A model generated the notes under the pieces. It ran no database searches, was not told the origin of the DNA, and saw only the letters and a list, made by a program, of their open reading frames with translations. The position numbers and the translations under genes are program-made. A stretch of DNA of 6,574 bases from an uncultured Erysipelotrichaceae bacterium (GTDB lineage: Bacteria > Bacillota_I > Bacilli_A > Erysipelotrichales > Erysipelotrichaceae). Shown piece by piece: positions 5,130 through 6,574 of this stretch (position 1 is the first letter of the stretch; every line of letters begins with the position of its first letter). Where the stretch lies: assembly GCA_902784015.1 (NCBI GenBank), contig CACZTC010000082.1, positions 1 to 6,574 of the forward strand, in the 5' to 3' direction.

Positions 5130-6574
5130 TTAATGTCCACCGTGCCCTCCTGGGCCTCCTTGATCGCCTCCTGGCATCCCGAAGCCTCCTTGATTACCTC
5201 CGGGCATCATTCCACCTTGCATATTACCGCCAAATTGATTATATATTTCTGTAACAATAGATCCATTAACTATAACTTTAGCATTACTACCTATACTTCC
5301 ATTGCCATCATAATCAAATGGTGATTGAGCGCTAATGGTAATATCACCGCCATCAATATATAAATTACCATTACTATCTAAGGCATCTGTATCGCCACCC
5401 GCCATTTCTATATTAACAATACCATTATTAATTTGAATTATAGGCGAACCACTACCATTTGCGTTAAAGCCATCATCTTTGGCATATAGGCTCACTTCAC
5501 CATCATTCATATTAATCACATTAGCTTCCAAACCTTCCCAACAAGTCTCAATATTTATATTTCCACCATTAATTGTAATTGTAGAATCGCTATGAATAGC
5601 ATCATCACCAGCTTGAATATAAATATCACCGCTATTTAAGATAAAATCTTCTTCAACATTAATTGCATCATCTTGTGTATTTAGCTTCATATTTGTTGTA
5701 GTGATAGTTATTGCTTTTGCGCTTATGCCTTTAAAGCGTGTACTCTCATCGCTACTATTATCGTCAGATGTATCATAATTTATTTCACCATTACTTTTAG
5801 GGCTAGCTCCACTTTGATTATCTTTGCCCCAGCCGCCCATTTGGCCAAACATCATATCACTATAATGTTCTGAAGCATTTTCATAACCTCCTCCGCTTAC
5901 TACTTCTATTTCACTATTTTCAAATTCTATTTCGCCAATTGCTTTAATTCCATCATCATCACATTCAATTGTAATAATTGCATCAGTAAATAAAGCATCA
6001 CCATTATGTTTACTAGAAGTATTATCAACTTCACCTAAATTAAAACCATCTTTATTAGTATTAATATTAATAGTGGCATTAGTTACTTTTGTATAATTAT
6101 TAACATCAATTCCATCTTTAACACTATTAATATTCAAAGTGATACCTTCAATAGATAAACTATCATTAACATGGATACCATCTTCATTCGAAGTAATATT
6201 AAGCTCGCCACTACCAACTATATCTATATCATCTTTTGAATAAATAGCTGCATTCTCGCCAGTTACTTCAATTTCATTAGTTCCATTAATTTCAATAGTT
6301 ACAGAATTAGCACTTTCTATATCAATAAATGATGCTTCTGCCTCATATGAAACATTATCTAGAATTATTTTCACATCTGTATTTGAATTAATAATTAAAG
6401 CCTCTGTAATAAGTCCACTTAAGTTATATGTATTTCCAGTTTGTACTGTAGTATTAATAGTTTCATTTGTTTCATTTTCTTCTTGATTCTCAATTACTTC
6501 CTCAGTAATAATATCTTCTTCTTTATTTATATTTGTTGCTGAAGTACAACCAGCTAACATTAATATAGTTAAAG
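5130..6574 (-). CDS. Cthe_2159-like carbohydrate-binding beta-helix lipoprotein, 5' partial
   Basis: Exported, lipid-anchored surface protein with a right-handed parallel beta-helix of the Cthe_2159 type (Clostridium thermocellum member: calcium-containing, binds cellulose and polygalacturonate). Counting the Met at 6560 as 1: lipobox LAGC with lipidated Cys5; a Glu/Asn/Thr-rich linker (6-45); then helix coils marked by recurring D-[DG]-[GA]-[ILF] turns (EDGIH 126, KDGID 148, KDGFN 170, DDGIK 202, DDAIN 297, DDAIH 319, WEGLE 341, DDGFN 362, DTDALD 390). A low-complexity insertion (about 222-278) interrupts the coils and a Gly/Met/Gln/Pro/His-rich tail ends the protein (443-476). That Met is not the start: the frame stays open to the window edge as L-T-I-L before it, the hydrophobic core of a signal peptide, so the 5' end lies beyond 6574. 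No catalytic residues are recognised. Family firm, ligand unknown. Confidence 0.88.
   Translation of the reverse strand, partial: LTILMLAGCTSATNINKEEDIITEEVIENQEENETNETINTTVQTGNTYNLSGLITEALIINSNTDVKIILDNVSYEAEASFIDIESANSVTIEINGTNEIEVTGENAAIYSKDDIDIVGSGELNITSNEDGIHVNDSLSIEGITLNINSVKDGIDVNNYTKVTNATININTNKDGFNLGEVDNTSSKHNGDALFTDAIITIECDDDGIKAIGEIEFENSEIEVVSGGGYENASEHYSDMMFGQMGGWGKDNQSGASPKSNGEINYDTSDDNSSDESTRFKGISAKAITITTTNMKLNTQDDAINVEEDFILNSGDIYIQAGDDAIHSDSTITINGGNINIETCWEGLEANVINMNDGEVSLYAKDDGFNANGSGSPIIQINNGIVNIEMAGGDTDALDSNGNLYIDGGDITISAQSPFDYDGNGSIGSNAKVIVNGSIVTEIYNQFGGNMQGGMMPGGNQGGFGMPGGDQGGPGGHGGH
5148..5207 (-). repeat. Two 30-bp tandem units coding the Gly-rich lipoprotein tail
   Basis: Two adjacent 10-codon units (5178-5207 and 5148-5177) encode MPGGNQGGFG and MPGGDQGGPG. 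By hand alignment 23 of 30 bases match. Differences include synonymous changes (CCC/CCA, GGT/GGC, GGG/GGA), so the copies are not recent. Each unit carries GGAGG-like bases. The tail is probably a disordered or cell-wall-spanning extension following the beta-helix. Confidence 0.7.

Noticed and set aside
5133..5324. 63-codon plus-strand open frame
   Set aside because: It is antisense to the lipoprotein tail; the composition is a shadow of the Gly-rich codons and there is no recognisable domain.
1..6574. Mycoplasma-type genetic code (TGA = Trp), considered because of AT-richness
   Set aside because: Trp residues inspected use TGG, all five stops are TAA, and frames close normally without reading through TGA.
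5130..6574. Beta-helix lipoprotein as a pectate lyase, adhesin with toxin, or phage tail fibre
   Set aside because: No lyase catalytic motif, toxin domain or phage context is visible; the D-D-G coil pattern and lipobox fit the Cthe_2159-type binding family better.

Overview
The window is visibly AT-rich and reads as chromosomal DNA from a low-GC, Gram-positive-type bacterium (Bacillota, possibly an Erysipelotrichia- or Mollicutes-related lineage; the finer placement is a guess). Pointers are strong GGAGG-type ribosome sites, a lipobox lipoprotein, exclusive use of TAA for all five stop codons, compact spacing with intrinsic terminators, and protein types common in anaerobic gut Firmicutes. 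In-frame Trp is TGG and no in-frame TGA was noticed, so nothing suggests the mycoplasma genetic code.

Layout: (1) the 3' part of a citrate synthase gene runs off the left edge on the + strand (2-1186). (2) It meets, tail to tail at a bidirectional hairpin terminator (about 1177-1214), a minus-strand pair: M18 zinc aminopeptidase (1776-3140) followed 24 bp later by a small nitroreductase (1224-1751). These two are probably co-transcribed from an extended -10 promoter near 3167-3175. (3) Upstream on the minus strand is a half-size ABC exporter (3206-5056), with its own terminator overlapping its stop codon. Its ORF can be extended to a TTG at 5071, but the ribosome site places the start at the ATG at 5056. 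(4) At the right edge is a secreted lipoprotein with a beta-helix of the Cthe_2159 carbohydrate-binding type (5130-6574). Its 5' end lies outside the window, and it is followed by a hairpin terminator at 5087-5120.

Functionally these look like three or four ordinary transcription units: glutamate-directed carbon metabolism, peptide turnover and flavin redox, an exporter, and a surface polymer-binding lipoprotein. The lipoprotein and exporter are the only pair with a hint of linkage: same strand, 73 bp apart, little promoter room between them, and both with Gly/Pro/Met-rich termini. I see no tRNA, rRNA, CRISPR, insertion sequence or phage signature, and no gene-free stretch over about 75 bp. 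I do not see a convincing previously undescribed system. The points most worth a second look are the two start or edge corrections, the lipoprotein-exporter junction, and what lies beyond position 6574.
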